DNA from: Spisula solida
Lineage: Eukaryota; Mollusca; Bivalvia; Venerida; Mactridae
DNA: 64,000 nt
NCBI GenBank assembly: GCA_947247005.1
Contig: OX365948.1
Coordinates: 55,907,401 to 55,971,400 of the forward strand
Direction: 5' to 3'
Shown: in pieces, positions 12,701 through 27,700 of the stretch
Numbering within the stretch: position 1 is the stretch's first letter
Layout: every line of letters starts with the position of its first letter
The notes under the pieces: model-generated
Told to the model about the DNA's origin: nothing
Databases searched by the model: none
Seen by the model: the letters and a program-made list of their open reading frames with translations, nothing else
Position numbers and translations under genes: made by a program

Positions 12701-15700
12701 AATGACCAATTAAAACCTGTCATTCACCAATAGCCAGATGGTGGGCACATTGGCATATGAATTGTAACCTCTGTATACAAACATGATCTCTCCTAAAACC
12801 TGTAGTTTGAATGTCCTTGGGAACAAAGCATAATAATTTCAGCATTTTGCATATTAACTTTTATGAGTGCATTCTATTTTTCAATTGTCAAAAATAAACA
12901 TATTTCTTGATAAGTGCGTAAATGGGTAATTGACTCAAATGTAATTCAATGCTCTTAAATTAGCAAAAACTGCCTTAAGCCTTAAATAAATATTGTTTGT
13001 TTCCCCTCTGCAACGTATTGTCATTCAGAGTTGAGTATGTAATTACATAAATTTTATACATAAATATTTTTTCTCGGAAGTATAATGTTGAATGACTTTT
13101 GCTATAAAATATTAAAGGTGTCCAACAATATTTCAGATAGCGGCAAATCGGAGAGCTAAGGTATATTGTGCCCAGGATAATGTGAAAGGCGGGCGAATTT
13201 GGTATAGTCCACAAAGGTGGATTATAATTATGTGCACCAATTATCAGTGATGTTTTTAGTACAATACTGACCTTATCTGGTTATTTTAGTGATTTATAAA
13301 ACCTGAATTTTGCCACAGTTGACCAAACCGATTCATTTTTGTAAATATCACATTATCCTGGGTGGACTATTCTACCAGGTAGGGTGATGGAAAAAATATT
13401 TCATTTTAAGCCTAAAGTTATGATGTTAAAATGTTTTATTGAGAAATCTTCCTGAATGTGACATGATAATGATTGTATGTTACTATGGTTACAGACCAAC
13501 CATGACAGAAGAAGAGGAGACCGAATGGAATGATAATGGTTTTACAGGTCTTACAGACGATTTACCGGCACCGCCACCTGGTACGTACCCTCATTTAACA
13601 AACAAGATGGCCGACATTTATCTAAGCCTGTGTTATGGCTGCTTAAAGTGAGAGGCTGCTTAATACAGACTTGCCCCCATGATTACAAAGCTTTTTTCAA
13701 TGGCCCAACTCAATTTTGTGCTCAAACTTTGAAGGTTTCAAACAGTAAAATGTACGACAATTAACTAAAACTTTTTGTTTTCGGATAGCCTTAAATAAAG
13801 CAGAGTAATATTCTCAGGTATAGAAGAGATTATTTAAGTGTTTAAGACTTTTTAAGGGATAATCAAGTTGCATACTCAATTTGAGTTGAGCATGAAAAAG
13901 CTTCATTATAAATCATGGGGCCTGGTGTGGTCTTCAAAAGAAATTTTGGAGATTGAGTGTTTTTGCTCTATTTTCCTGTTGTAGATGTGCAGGGTACATT
14001 GATTTTTGCCAATCAGTCTGTAACGCTGGTTAGTAGACCAAACGGTTTCCATTCTTACTTCAAAAACTCAAGAACGCTTGGCCCTTTAAGTATCCTCAAA
14101 CTTTACATGGAGTTGGGGCGTCCATGTACAATTTAAGATTGAAAATTTGAAACTTTATATTGGAATGTTGTCTATAACTATTGTAAACCAAGAAATTGTT
14201 TCGCGCGATTTAATTTCGCGAAGTTCGCGAGTGGTAGAATTTAGCGAAATTTAGTCACTGCAAAGTGCTAAAATCATTAACATGGACATTGCAGTAAGCT
14301 TAAAAATGCTAAAATTTGTAGTCTCGAATATGCCGACGATCAACAAATCATGAAATTTAAGTATTCGCGAAAGTAAAATGGTTAACAGTTCCATTATGCT
14401 CCACCCGGGTCTTCCCCGACGCATTATTTGAACGGTATCAACTTCCTGTTTTATTGTCAAATTGCCTAAGTGTTTTGTTACATGTAATAACAGTTTACTG
14501 TATTTACTATAATACCTATATGTTGAATTAACCCAACGCTATCAACCAGCTTTTATACATAAAGGTATATATTTTATTGCTCAAGGATTAAAAAAGCGAC
14601 TTAGAAGCCCGAAATGACTCATCTTCTAGCTAGCACAGGTCCAGAATTGTATGCAAATAAGTAAACTGAAAATTACTTCACAAAATCTCACAGTGCAAAG
14701 AAAGAAATTATTATTAAGAAATTGCAACTTTCAGCTGGCTTTTATTATGCTGGGCTGACTCAATTCCAATCATGATTATGCCCCCCATCTTTGATAAGGG
14801 GGTATAGTTTGCTTAATGCACAGTCATGTCGATCTGTCTGTCGGTCAGTAGACGAAATGGTTTCCGTTGATAACTCAAGAACGCTTTGCCCTAGGATCTT
14901 CAAACTTTACATGGTGGTTGGCCAGCACCAGTACATGGCCCGATTGATTTTGAGGTGACTAGGTCTAAGGTCAACACCACTGTGACCTTTAATATTAATG
15001 ACTATTTTGTTGCAATTGGGGCATACATGTTTTACAAACATCTCTTGTTTATTCTGACATTTTGTTTGTGTTTCAGAAATGATACAAGAAGAATATGATG
15101 ATGTTGGCGTGGCTCCTCCTGTAAGTCTTGTTATGCCCCCGTATCGATAGATCGGGAGGCATATAGTGATTCACCTGTCCGTCCGTCCGTTCGTCCGTCC
15201 GTTCGTCCGTCCGTCCTGGTTAACCCAAATTGACCGTTTCTTCTAGCATTAATATGGCTTGCTACAAAGCTTTTATACTTGCATGGATGTTGTATATGAA
15301 CACTCTCCACACACCTGTATCACCTAACCCCATTTTGACCTTCACCTTGACCTAATTTTGGACTTATTTATAGACAAGGCTTCCACAGGGGGCATAAGCG
15401 TTTATTGAACGCAGTCTTGTTGTTGTTGTTATTGTTGTTGTCCTAGAGTAGTTTAATTGTCCTAACACTGTCGTCAAGGTTCTATTGTGAGTGTTTGCAG
15501 TAGCTAATTTCAAAACGACATACCAGTAAATTAAGTCCAGGTGCCACTGAGCATTTTTGCCCCAGGGATGTACTTGAGGCTTTTAAGGGGCTTTGGGAAG
15601 CGTTGGGAGCTCATCAGGAAAAAATGTGTGCAGTTGCTCATCGCTGATGATTTGTCCTCGGTGGGACCTTGGCATGATACCATGGTGCAGATTCTTTGTT

Positions 15701-18700
15701 ATGATTTGTACTTGCTATCACCTTGTGGTAGTGTAAAGAACAAGAGCTAGGAGTACGATTTCCAGAGACAAGATATACTTGATCCCTGAGTATTGTTATT
15801 GTCTCCCGCATATCCTACGAGACAATTTTTTAGGCCTTCATTAATTTCACATGGGTACTGTTATATCAAAGCACTTACAAAAATCTTAAAATTACGCTTA
15901 AATTTAAATTCTTTATAATTCTTTAACAACTGCAAATTGGTGATGGATATGGTTAGTAGGACTTTATTAACTGAATCAGTATTGCAGCTCCATTTACCAC
16001 ACTTTAATTTTATAATTGTAAACAAATTTTAAAGAATTTAAATTTGATCGTAAGTTTACGATTTCCGTAAGTCCTTTGATAAAACAGTACTGTGGCTGTG
16101 GTCCTAATATTGTTTGATGATTGTTGGAGATATATTGTGATATATTGTGATATATTGATGATTTGTATGGTATATGTTATAGGAGAGTCATTTGGATGAA
16201 GATGATGGGGAACTGTATGAAGCTTTATCAGAGTAAGTGATGTACATCTTCTCTATCAAAGTACTGGAAGTGTCTTTCTTGCACAAATTTATCACATGAA
16301 AAAGAAATGTTTAATATACTAAAAAGGATAGAACTTAGTTTGTTAATGTTGCAGAAAAATGAAACGCGAATAATAATATGTTACCACTGACAACAAGAAA
16401 TATGTCTGGTTCATATGTGACTTGACAAAACTTTGGATGATAATCTAGGAATAGCCTAATGTTTATGTATAAAAAGGTTAGCACAATTAACATGTCATTC
16501 TTGAATATCCGTGTTTATCTGTTGTCCAATCAAGAGTTATTGTTTTAACTAATCAAAACAATTCTTACGGTACAATAATGGTAAAATATCAAAATCACAT
16601 GGGGATTATTCGCTGGATTCTAACCCTACAACCTTATAAGACTCATGCATATTTGAAATCTACTTCTCAAGGCGCTTCTTATGAGCCTATTTTCATGAAA
16701 ATCTGAAGTCGTCATGTTGACCAAACAGAAGTTTAAAAAGCTTGTTTTTCCATATATGCATAAGTAAAGAGTAGTTTTCAGACAGTTTTTTCTTGTTTTC
16801 TCAAAATATTGATTTTGTACTTATAACCTTTAAATTCTAAGCCAGCGAATTAGTGACCAGTCACCTACACCATGTGTGTATCTTACACCCCTAAATCACT
16901 GACTACAATCCTTTCCAATGTTAATTGTAAAACAGTTATTATGCCCCCCATCTTTGATGAGGGGGTATATTGCTTTGCACATGTCTGTCGGTCTGTCTGT
17001 CGGTCGTATAAATTGGTTTCCGTTCAATAACTCAAGAACGATTTGACCTAGGATCTTCAAACTTTACATGGAGGTTGGTCAGCAACAGTAGATGACCCCT
17101 ATTGATTTTGAGGTCAGTAGGTTAAAGGTCAAGGTCACTGTGACCTTTACTATTTCTGACTATTTGAATGGTTTCCGTTCAATAACTCTAGAACGCTTTG
17201 ACCTAGGATCTTCAAACTTTACATGGAGGTTGGTCAGCAACAGTAGATGACCCCTATTGATTTTGAGGTCAGTAGGTTAAAGGTCAAGGTCACTGCGACC
17301 TTCACTATTTCTGACTATTGGGCTGCCATGGGGGCATACGTGTTTTACAAACATCTCTTGTTATACTATTTCTAGACCTGAGGATGAAGTACCCCCTCCA
17401 CCGGGCCCTAAACCTTCCAGTGAGCCCCCTGCTGTACCTTCCACACCGCTACCAACATCGTCAAGTGATAAATCTCTCGGCGACAAATCCAAAGATGCCA
17501 AAGAACAGGAAAAAGAACGAAAAAGAAAGGAAAAAGAAGAAAAGGTACATTGTGTATTTGATTTCAGAAGTATTTTATGTTCATCATAATAAGCCTCAAA
17601 TAGCGCAGTACATGACATTGTATATAATGCAATATCTAATAGGACAATGAAGAAATGTACTTTGAGAATTTTTTAGATTCTGGGCTATTATCCACCAGGA
17701 CAGCTCCCAGGGTCAGAGTAAAGACTAGGAAAATTCATAACTTTTCGAAGAGGGGGACAAGTCAGAGAATTTTCAACTTAGTCAAGAAAATTTTAATAAA
17801 TTTGAAAATTTAGCAGAAGTCGGGAAAATTTGGAATCAGAAGTCAACCTGGGTCAACCCGGCAGGGTTCAAAATTGTAAGAGGAATATCAGGCTTAGGCA
17901 GTCTTTCATTCTGTTTGATCAAGAAACTGTTATTAGTCCCCTACCGGTTTTTGACCAAAGGGGACTACAGGTTTGCCCTCAGTCAGTCAGTCAGTCCGTC
18001 CATCCGTCCGTCTGTCCGTACTCACCCACTTGACGTTGTGGTGTGTGGAACAATAGGCTATATTTAGATTCTATTCATTCCGATGCTTACGGGGTGCAAA
18101 ATGTTGCTTATTGGGTTTTACAAATAAAAGGATGAACAAAAGAAAACCCCACAACGTCAAGTCAGTGAGAACGTCCGTCCGTCAAAAAATCTGGATCCTC
18201 ACATAACTGAAACAGTTTTCAAGCTAGGTTTTTGAAACTTGGTATGTTGATAAGGAGCAATAAGGGGATAATGCACGTTGAAAATATTATGATTTGGACC
18301 AAAATTGGGGTTGCTATGGCAACAGAAACATTGAAAATGACTTAAAACCAGTAGGGGACTTCTGTATTGCTTGCAATTCTTAATGACTTGTTCACTACAT
18401 AAATTATCCAAAAGCAGTGTTGGTCTTATTATCTATGAATTCTCACGAGGGTAATCTTAACTTTCTACAACACCTTATGTTTTTCAGGAACTCCTAAAGA
18501 AAAAAGAAAAAGAGCTGAAGAAATTGACCAAACTGTTAAAGGTATTTTGTGTATAGGATTAATTGCATAGAGTTGCATTCCCAATATGTTTGTCAGGAAT
18601 TCTATGACATTTTCTACAAATCTAATATATTCTCCTCAACAAAATATTCTCATACCATTCTGGATACCATCAGAAATGAGGTGTAGGGAGTAATTGATAT

Positions 18701-21700
18701 AAGTTGCAATTATATGTTTCACTGTCTACCTAAGAAAAATTTAACGTTTAAAAAAATAAAATGCATTTTAGCAAATGAATACTCGGCAGTAATGCATGGT
18801 ATTTTAGATGTACTTCTGTACAGCCTCTCTTAGAGCGGCCCCCATTGGTAAACACACAGTTTACATATTGTACAGAGATTGTTGTTCTTGAGAGGTAAAA
18901 TGTATAGTAAATAGTTTTTATAAGTATACCCCGCACAACGAGTTGTAAGGGGGGTATACTGGATTCAGCTTGTCTGTCTGTCGGTCTGTCCGTAGACACA
19001 TTCTTGTTGACGCAACTTCTCCTACAGTTTTGGCAGGATTTCGCTCAAACTTTCACAGATAATCAACGTCAACATATAGATGTGCATGAAGAAAGGATTT
19101 TGGCAGAATTATGGCCCTTTGCGAATTCTGCTGAATGGCGACAGCTCTAGTTACTTTTGTATCAAAATGATTATGTTGCTGAAGAAAGGTTGTTGCTCTA
19201 TGGAGGTTCCAATATGGAGAGTTTGTAATGTACTTGTAGCATTGTCATCACTTTAGGTCCAACATTTGACCTTCACAGTGTAGCAATACAATGTGACTTT
19301 TGGCTTCAGATCCAAGATGAAATTTGTCAACATTTTTCAGCAGCTGTGTTGTTTTGTCCAGAACCCTGTGAAACCGTGGAATATACATGTTTCACAGGGT
19401 GCTGGACAAAACGGTCAAGCTGCTGAAAAAGGCCCTGTATTTCATGGAAAGCAATTAATTTTCCCCTTAGTGTGGCGTACATTTCGTAGAAATTAATAAA
19501 GTAATAAAATACTTATGTCTACTTTAGTTTTGCAATGTTGAAAAATTTTGTCTTGGAACTGTAGCCAAAAGTCATGTAGTATTGCTACACTGCTTCAATG
19601 ACTTCTAATTCCATATTTGTAACCAGGTAACTCCAGATGTGTTAACACAAACTGTTGGGCAAGGAAAGGTGAAGGCTAGTGCTAAAGGAAAGGAGAAGTC
19701 CGGAGAGCTTGCGTTGACGGCTGGAGAGGATGTGGATATAATACGGATGGTGAATAATCCACGTGGAAAATGGCTGATACGTGTTCTCAGTACAGAGAAA
19801 GGTATATACACACAAAGTATTTTATTCATTTGTATAGTTCGCCGATGATAACACTAGCTTTTGTTTTCAATTAAAAATGAAAATTAAATGCATTTCCAAT
19901 GTCCATTTTGTTCAATCTTGTGCTTATTCCCATTTAATGTGTATGCTCTTTAAATCTACACTGATTACAAGCAGTCAGTTAACCGCCCGGTGTTTATATT
20001 ATGCATGTTTGTTTATTAATAAGGCTAGAGTTTTCTAGGGTTAACTATACTACGTATACATGTTTATACTGTTGAGCATGTTCATCCTTTTATGTTGACA
20101 TTTATAGCGTAATCTCTGTTTTTGCTCATTGAAGGAAATAAACTAACATGATAAGCATGAAATGACTTGATAACCTGTAAAAACTATTTTCAGTATAGTT
20201 AAAAAATACCACCATATTTTATTCAGATACTGTATAAGTCAGTGGTTAATAAGTTTATGACATTGATATATTATGAAGTTCATTGGTCGTGTATTTTTTA
20301 ATTTTTATTCCCTGGCATCTACTGTTGCGGCGTAGTAGATGTGGAGGCATATAGTGATTGTCCTGTCCTCCATTTGTCCGTTCGAAAATGTTAACCAAAA
20401 ATTTCAAGTTGTTGAAACACAAATATTTTTGAAGTCCATCAAGGCATTGCTTCCGAACTTGGCGTACTTATTTACCATTATAAACACATTACAGTGGCAA
20501 AGCCATGTAACTCTATCAAATATTTCAACAGAATTTTGACCCCTGATTGATTTAGCTTTTTTATGGACATTAGGCTTCCATGGGGGCATAAGCGTTTATT
20601 GAACGCAGTCTTGTGTATTTCGCTATTCTTGATAAAACCAACTTGTTGGATAATAAAATTTAAATATTCGAATATGAACTTAGGATTCGAAATATTTGAC
20701 CGATTTTCGAATATTGTAATATTCAGTTATTCGGTCCCGTCTCTAGTGAATTTATAACATCCTTTTTTGCCATCTTTGTGTTGCCTGCATGATGTCTATC
20801 AGTGTATAACCAAACCTATCTGTCATGATTGTGTATTTTCAGCACCGGATAATGGACCTCTGAGTCCGCTGGAACTTAGTAAATATTTTGTGTGTTTTAA
20901 ATCAAATACCACAAACATAATCATTATTTTATCATTATAACTTATCAATGCTACATGTATAGTGTAGAAATACTATTTAATTATAAGTATAGGTGTTAGA
21001 GTTTATTAATTTAACATCTTCTTTATGAATAAGTACCATATTCCTTGTGAAATGAACAGTTAGTGTTCATGAATAGTTCATTTCAAAAGTGCATGAAAAG
21101 TTCTTTACTTTACCAGTCTGTACCTGAAGTGAAATTCTTGAAAATTTCTTGTAAAACGTAGTTCATGAACTGGCTGTGTAGTATTTATAAACTTTTGTCC
21201 TTCAATAATTCCATAACTTGAAGTGAAGTGTAGCTTTGTTAGTGTAGCAATAATAAGCGACCATGTGTTGCCTTATTCATTAAGAAAATGTTTAATAAAC
21301 TCTTGCTGTCTTAGTGTTTGCTCTACTTTTTCAACAAACCATGCCCTTTGGCTTCAAATTACTTCTTGCTGAAGAAACTGTTCTTCATATACCCCCGGTA
21401 GATTAGACATTGAAAATCCAGCCTGCTGACAGATTCAAAAAGTAGAGAAAACGCTAATTATGTTACTTGATGATTTTCTATTGACATTTAATAAATTTTG
21501 CTCGAGCTTGGCACATTTTTACGAGACATTTTTATGCCCCCGTATTGATAGATTGGGTGGCATATAGTGATTCACCTGTCTGTCCGTTTGTCCGTCCGTT
21601 CGTATGTTCGTCCGTCCGGTTAACCCCAATTGACAGTTTCTTCTAGCATCATTATGGCTTGCTACAAAGCTTCCATACTTGCATGGATGTTGTATATGAA

Positions 21701-24700
21701 CACTCTCCACCTGTTTGTATCACCTGACCCCGTTTTGACCTTCACCTGGACCTAATGTTGGACTTAGACTTATTTATGGACAAGGCTTCCACAGGGGGCA
21801 TAAGCGTTTATTGAATGCAGTCTTGTTTTTAAATTGTGTATTATAAAAAACTAATTCATATTTGTACTTTATATAAAACTTTGAAAGTCCATGCACTGAA
21901 AAATATCTTACATGCAATTAAAAGATGAACACATGTATTGTAATATATTGGAGTAGTGGCTAGCTTATAACACACATATATATTAGGACGTAATTGACAA
22001 TTCAAATTAACTGTGTTAGTTAATTTTCTCTTTTTTCCAAAATCATCCTTGGTGCCCCTTATTCCCAAATTTTTCCCTAACTTATAATTTCCTTAGCTGT
22101 GTAAAAAAATTCAAATTTTTTCTCTAGTTATGCCCCCCATGTTTCATGAAGGTGTATATTCCTTTGCATTTGTCTGTTGGTCGGTAGGTTTCTTGGGCCG
22201 TAGACCAAATGGTTTCCGTTCAATAATGCTTTGCCCTAGGATTATCAAACTTTACATTGAGTTTATTCAGCAACAGTAGATGAACCCTATTGATTTTAAT
22301 GTCAGTTGGTCAAAGGTCAAGGTTGCTGTGACCTTTAACATTAATGACTATTTGGCTGCAATGGGGGCATACCTGTTTTACAATTATCTCTTGTTGAACT
22401 CTGATTTGGTAGAAAATACTTTGAATGGCCTTGTTATCATTCCTTGGTTGAGATTACCTCTGTGTCTGTTCAAGGATAATGCATTGTTGTCCTTGCGTCT
22501 GTTGTATGTTCTGATATCAGTATGCGGGCTGTGTACTAGCTGTAAATGAGTTTATTGCATTGTCCTATTCTTATCTACGTGCAGGAATCTTCTTACAATG
22601 GCAATTCTTGGGATTTCTCTAGACTATATTTATATTTCCATTTAAATATGTCTGTCCGGAGTTACGTACAATCTATCCACACAGTAACAGTGACAATCTT
22701 TAGCTGGCCGACGCCACAGATTATGTTTGTAATGTGTTGACAGAGGAATATTTCACACCACCATGCACCTTACAAGATCGATGCTCCTTTTATCACACCA
22801 CAATTTTAAGCACCTAAATGCAACATCAATGTTGAACCTGTTACACAAATAAGGCACCTTACAAAATCAATGCTCCACTAAACTCATGCACCTTGCAACA
22901 GCAATGTTGAACCTGTTACACAAATAATGCACCTTCCGAATCAATGTTCCACTAAACTCATGCACCTTGCAACAGCAATGTTGAACCCATTACACAAATA
23001 ATGCACCTTACACAATCAATGTTCCACTAAACTCGTGCACCTTGCAACATCAATGTTGAACCCATTACACAAATAATGCACCTTACAAAATCAATGCTCC
23101 ACTAAACTCATGCACCTTGCAACATCAATGTTGAACCCATTACACAAATAATGCACCTTACAAAATCAATGTTCCACTAAACTCGTGCACCTTGCAACAG
23201 CAATATTGAACCTGCTACACAAATAATGCCCCTTACAAAAGCAATGCTCCACTAAACTCATGCACCTTGCAACATCAATGTTGAACCTGTTACACAAATA
23301 ATGCACCTTACAAAACCAATGCTCCTCTAAACTCATGCACCTTCCACCATGCTACAATTAATAACACTAAATTTGCACCTTTGGGTTTACAGGGAATACT
23401 AGACTGGTATATTTTGTTGTGAGGCTGTTACATGTGTGCTCTAGTAATGGTGTGGATTGTTGTGTTAAGTGCTAAAAACGTGTGTTTGATGGTCATTGAC
23501 ATAATTTATAACATTACTGATTCATTACACCAAAATTAACATACCACTGATACATCATGTAAATCTATACCCAGCCTGCATATGCTAGCCCAGGAAAGCC
23601 TCTGCAAATACATTTATAAAGACGGTATTCCATAGCTCCATGTGTGTATTCCACAAGCCCATTTCGCATCCATGCTGGGTGTACGCAAAATTCAAAGGAG
23701 AACTGAAACATAAAATACAATAACATTAACTCATCCAGCTATAGCTGTGCTTGTTCTTTATCCATGCATGAGTGGAGGGATCCACCGTATAGAGCCCTGC
23801 TTACATCAATACATGCGGGGCCTTGATACGGGCACTGTACTTGATCAATCTGAATATTATCAAGCCAAGTACAACACTTTCATTGCTTAATAGTGTGTGT
23901 TTTCCAGGGGTGTCAATTTTCCTGATTAATCCGGAATTCCGGATTTATGATTCCTGACCAAAATAAAAGTTATTTGATGAAAATATCTCTTGAAAAGTTA
24001 TGGCCAATTTAATCTGCTCTGAATGATTTTCTTTAGTTCAAAATGAGTTATATATTAAAACAATCTCATTGAAGGCCTCTTGCTTGCCAAAAATGGTCGA
24101 CCGCATACGATTTTCCTGATTTTTAATTTGGCCCTATTGACACCCTTGGTTTTCTGATCAATTCTCATGTATAACAGTTAAGAATTTAGTTCATTTGTAA
24201 ATTATATAACTGTTGATGGTTACATCCAAGTTAAAATATGATATTAATCATATGATAATTTTATTACACTGTTTAACCCTCAACTCCATATTATTAAAGC
24301 CTTGACATGTATCTGTATTTAGCTATATAATTATAACAATAGACTTAGTTATACATGTATTATGTAATCCATCTCCATACTCAGAATATTTGAACATAAT
24401 TTTGACTGACATCAGGAGCCTATTGGGGTTATATCCAGTGCAATTTAAAGTATAAAGCATTGATTACCTCCCTTGGAAAGTGCTACAAAGCACTTTTAGT
24501 GGGCATTATGAAGTGTCTCACCTGTATGGAACTTTGGGGAAATATAAATCAAACACCTGTGGGGAGATCAGGTTGAAAAAATGGACTTACTATAGCTCAG
24601 TTGTGTTTGATTCCTTTCATTCTTTTCTTCAATTAATTTTTAATTGTGATTCGACAGCAATGTTGAATGTGTAAATACATGTACATGCAACAAATGCTAT

Positions 24701-27700
24701 ATAAATATGATATAACAATAACAAATAAAAATAATAATTATACCAAAAATAAAATATTGTTTGTTTCCCCTTCCTACCTACCTGAGCAAAAAGTCCCCTA
24801 TGCAAAATATTTTGTTCTCCCTCCTAAAAAAATAGCCTGGTATGAAAGTACGAAAACAAAAAATATTGACAATAAAAAATGAAAAAAACATTAAAAACAC
24901 ATACAAGGGACAATGCCCAACTATATATACAAGTAAAGATCCGCCCAAGTCCAAGGTGGGAAGGGGAAACAAACAATATTTTATTTATGGCCTTATCATG
25001 AGCAGTGTTTGTATCTCACAGTGTTTATATGTATGTTTTCTATTTATATTTTCAGTTGGATATTGTGATGAGAATAATATAGAGGTAGATTCGGATTCTA
25101 TACTGAATGTAAGCTGTCAATTATACTAACCTGGATCATGTTTCTGCTGCTGATGTGTCGGGTCATGTTTCTGCCGATGTGTCGGGTCATGTTTCTGTCG
25201 TCAAGTTGGGTCGTGTTGCTCTTTAAGTTCTTGAATGCTTGCTGGTTTTATCCCTGTTTTGACTCCCTGTTTTTATGCCCCCGTATCGATAGATCGGGAG
25301 GCATATAGTGATTCACCTGTCCGTCCGTCCGTCCGTCCGTCCGTTCGTCCGTCCGTCCTGGTTAACCCAAATTGACCGTTTCTTCTAGCATCTTTATGGC
25401 TTGCTACAAAGCTTCCAAACTTGCATGGATGTTGTATATGAACACTCTCCACACACCTGTATCACCTGACCCCATTTTGACCTTCACCTTGACCTAATTT
25501 TGGACTTAGACTTATTTATGGACAAGGCTTCCACAGGGGGCATAAGCGTTTATTGAACGCAGTCTTGTTTACCATTAAATTAAAATCAGACCCTAACATT
25601 TGCTCATTCCTTTACGCTGTTAGAGATCTGTCTACACTCCATAAGATGTCATGTTTATATGACCTCTCTGGCACCCAATGGTGTCACATAGGCTCAGCAG
25701 ACTTCCACTGCACTTTCAGCTTTGTGAAAGAAGCAATTTGATTGGATGACGTAAAGGTCACGTCGACACGACCCCATACTGAGTGTCGTCAGATCCTCAG
25801 TATCAGCTTAAAGTAGTGACGCGTAGATAAGGGTCTGATTTTAATGAGATTGATGTTTATACAATCTGTTTGTTATGGTACATATGCTACTATCGATTCA
25901 AAATTAATTATAAGTTAGCCAAGTCTAAATTTAATCTACTTGTAATTTACTGCAATACAAATCAAAGTTCAAACAAGTATAGATAAAGAAATAAGATAAC
26001 AGTAAACTATTGATATGTTTGTTTAATTTCAATTTGCAATATTGATTGAACTAAGAATATTGTAATTATTAAAGGTTTATAAATCTTGAAACTCTGACAC
26101 TAACTAGATTACACCAGATTAGTGTCACATAAAACATACATCCCTTTTGATAAACAATCTGTACTATAAATTATGGTTAAGTTTGATTATCACAAAGTGA
26201 GCACTTTTCAGCTGTCCTACTAGATTAAGGATAAATATATAACTCAGTCTCTTTCATAACTTATCTGTTTTCTAGGTGAGATAAGATCCTAACTTCATTG
26301 GTTTTCCGTAGGGAAATATAAATAACTGTTAAGGATAAATGCTTGCATGTGACAATCCTACTTGAGTACCACATACCTGAGTACTCGATCTCAAGTGATG
26401 TTTTTGACTTCTTTGTGATCTTTGAAGAGTATTCGAGATTCTTATACCACCTAGGTTGTACATGCAACGTGACTCTTCACACTCCTTATTAAGCAATTTT
26501 CCTTCTTGCATCATGTTAGTAAACTTTTTTGTCCAGTTTCTACATGATTGTACACTCTTCAAATATCTTATTAAGCAATTTTCCTTCTTGCATTGTGTAA
26601 GTAAAAAATTTTGCCCAGTTTCTACATGATTGTACACTCTACAAATGACTTATTAAGCCTTTTTCCTTCTTTAATCTTGAAAGTTAATTTTTCCTTGTCA
26701 TAGATTAAGGAAACTTGTCTAGCTACGGTTAGATGTGGATAATTAATCTTATGTGTTTATATACATAATCTGAGAGACTGTCCTCTTGTGTATAATATAC
26801 AGTCTAACTTGTACTAGCGACCACACGTATTCTGCAGTGACAGGTTGTTAATTACACTATACCTCGTCATAAAGCTTTGTTTGTTCACACTTCAGAGTTT
26901 GTCTTTTGTTAACCGGACCCCAATTAACAGCATTGATAATCACCATTGTGTTCGTAGCGCATGTCATACAGATGATTTTTAATCCGATTACACACATAAT
27001 AACGGATTAATTGTTGCACCTTTTGCTGCAATCAGCTTGTTGTCACTTTCCATTTAGAATGGGGTAAAAACCCGGTCTATTCCGTTGTGTTCGTTGACTG
27101 GGCAAGCAAAACTCACTTACATTAATTGCATTAATTGTGTAATATATGAGTAAGTTTATTAAATTATGATAAATTAAATGCTTATGAAGACAATGCATAC
27201 AAGTATAGAATCATCATAAAACATATTTACACACTATAGTTTATCAATTGAAGTTGAATACCGGTAGTATTCGGACAACCTAAAGTCGGAAATTCTTTAG
27301 TTACTCTTGATGTTTCTTGTATTTGTGTTAAACGACCATTCCGTTAAGCGACCGTTTTCAGACCTTTCCCAGGGTGGTCGCTTAAAACAAGTTAGACTGT
27401 ACTACACTTTTAAGGTTTCTTTAAAACCTGACTTTGCTTTCTACCAGAAACTTATCATTTTGATTTGAAAAATGATGCTTATTTATTGAATGCGGTACCT
27501 TTTAAGATGGGTCCCCTTGATGAACCTGAATTCGGACTCCCAAATCCTTACAAACGAATTTGTACCTCCCTTGAAAAATCTCTTCACTTACGTTGACAGA
27601 ATGAAAATTAATGCCTGTTTTAATTCCAAAATTCATTAAATTTTCGCCACCCATGCTTAGTGGCGAAAATTAAACTCACCAAAATTAAACCACTACGTTT

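Noticed and set aside
17361..17618. 85-codon minus-strand frame rich in Ser and Gly
   Set aside because: Antisense of the proline-rich FYB-like exon at 17376-17544, which has splice sites and phase continuity on the + strand.
22760..23350. Regularly spaced repeats considered as a CRISPR array
   Set aside because: Intervening sequences are themselves repeated (dimeric satellite), no cas genes, and the host is eukaryotic.
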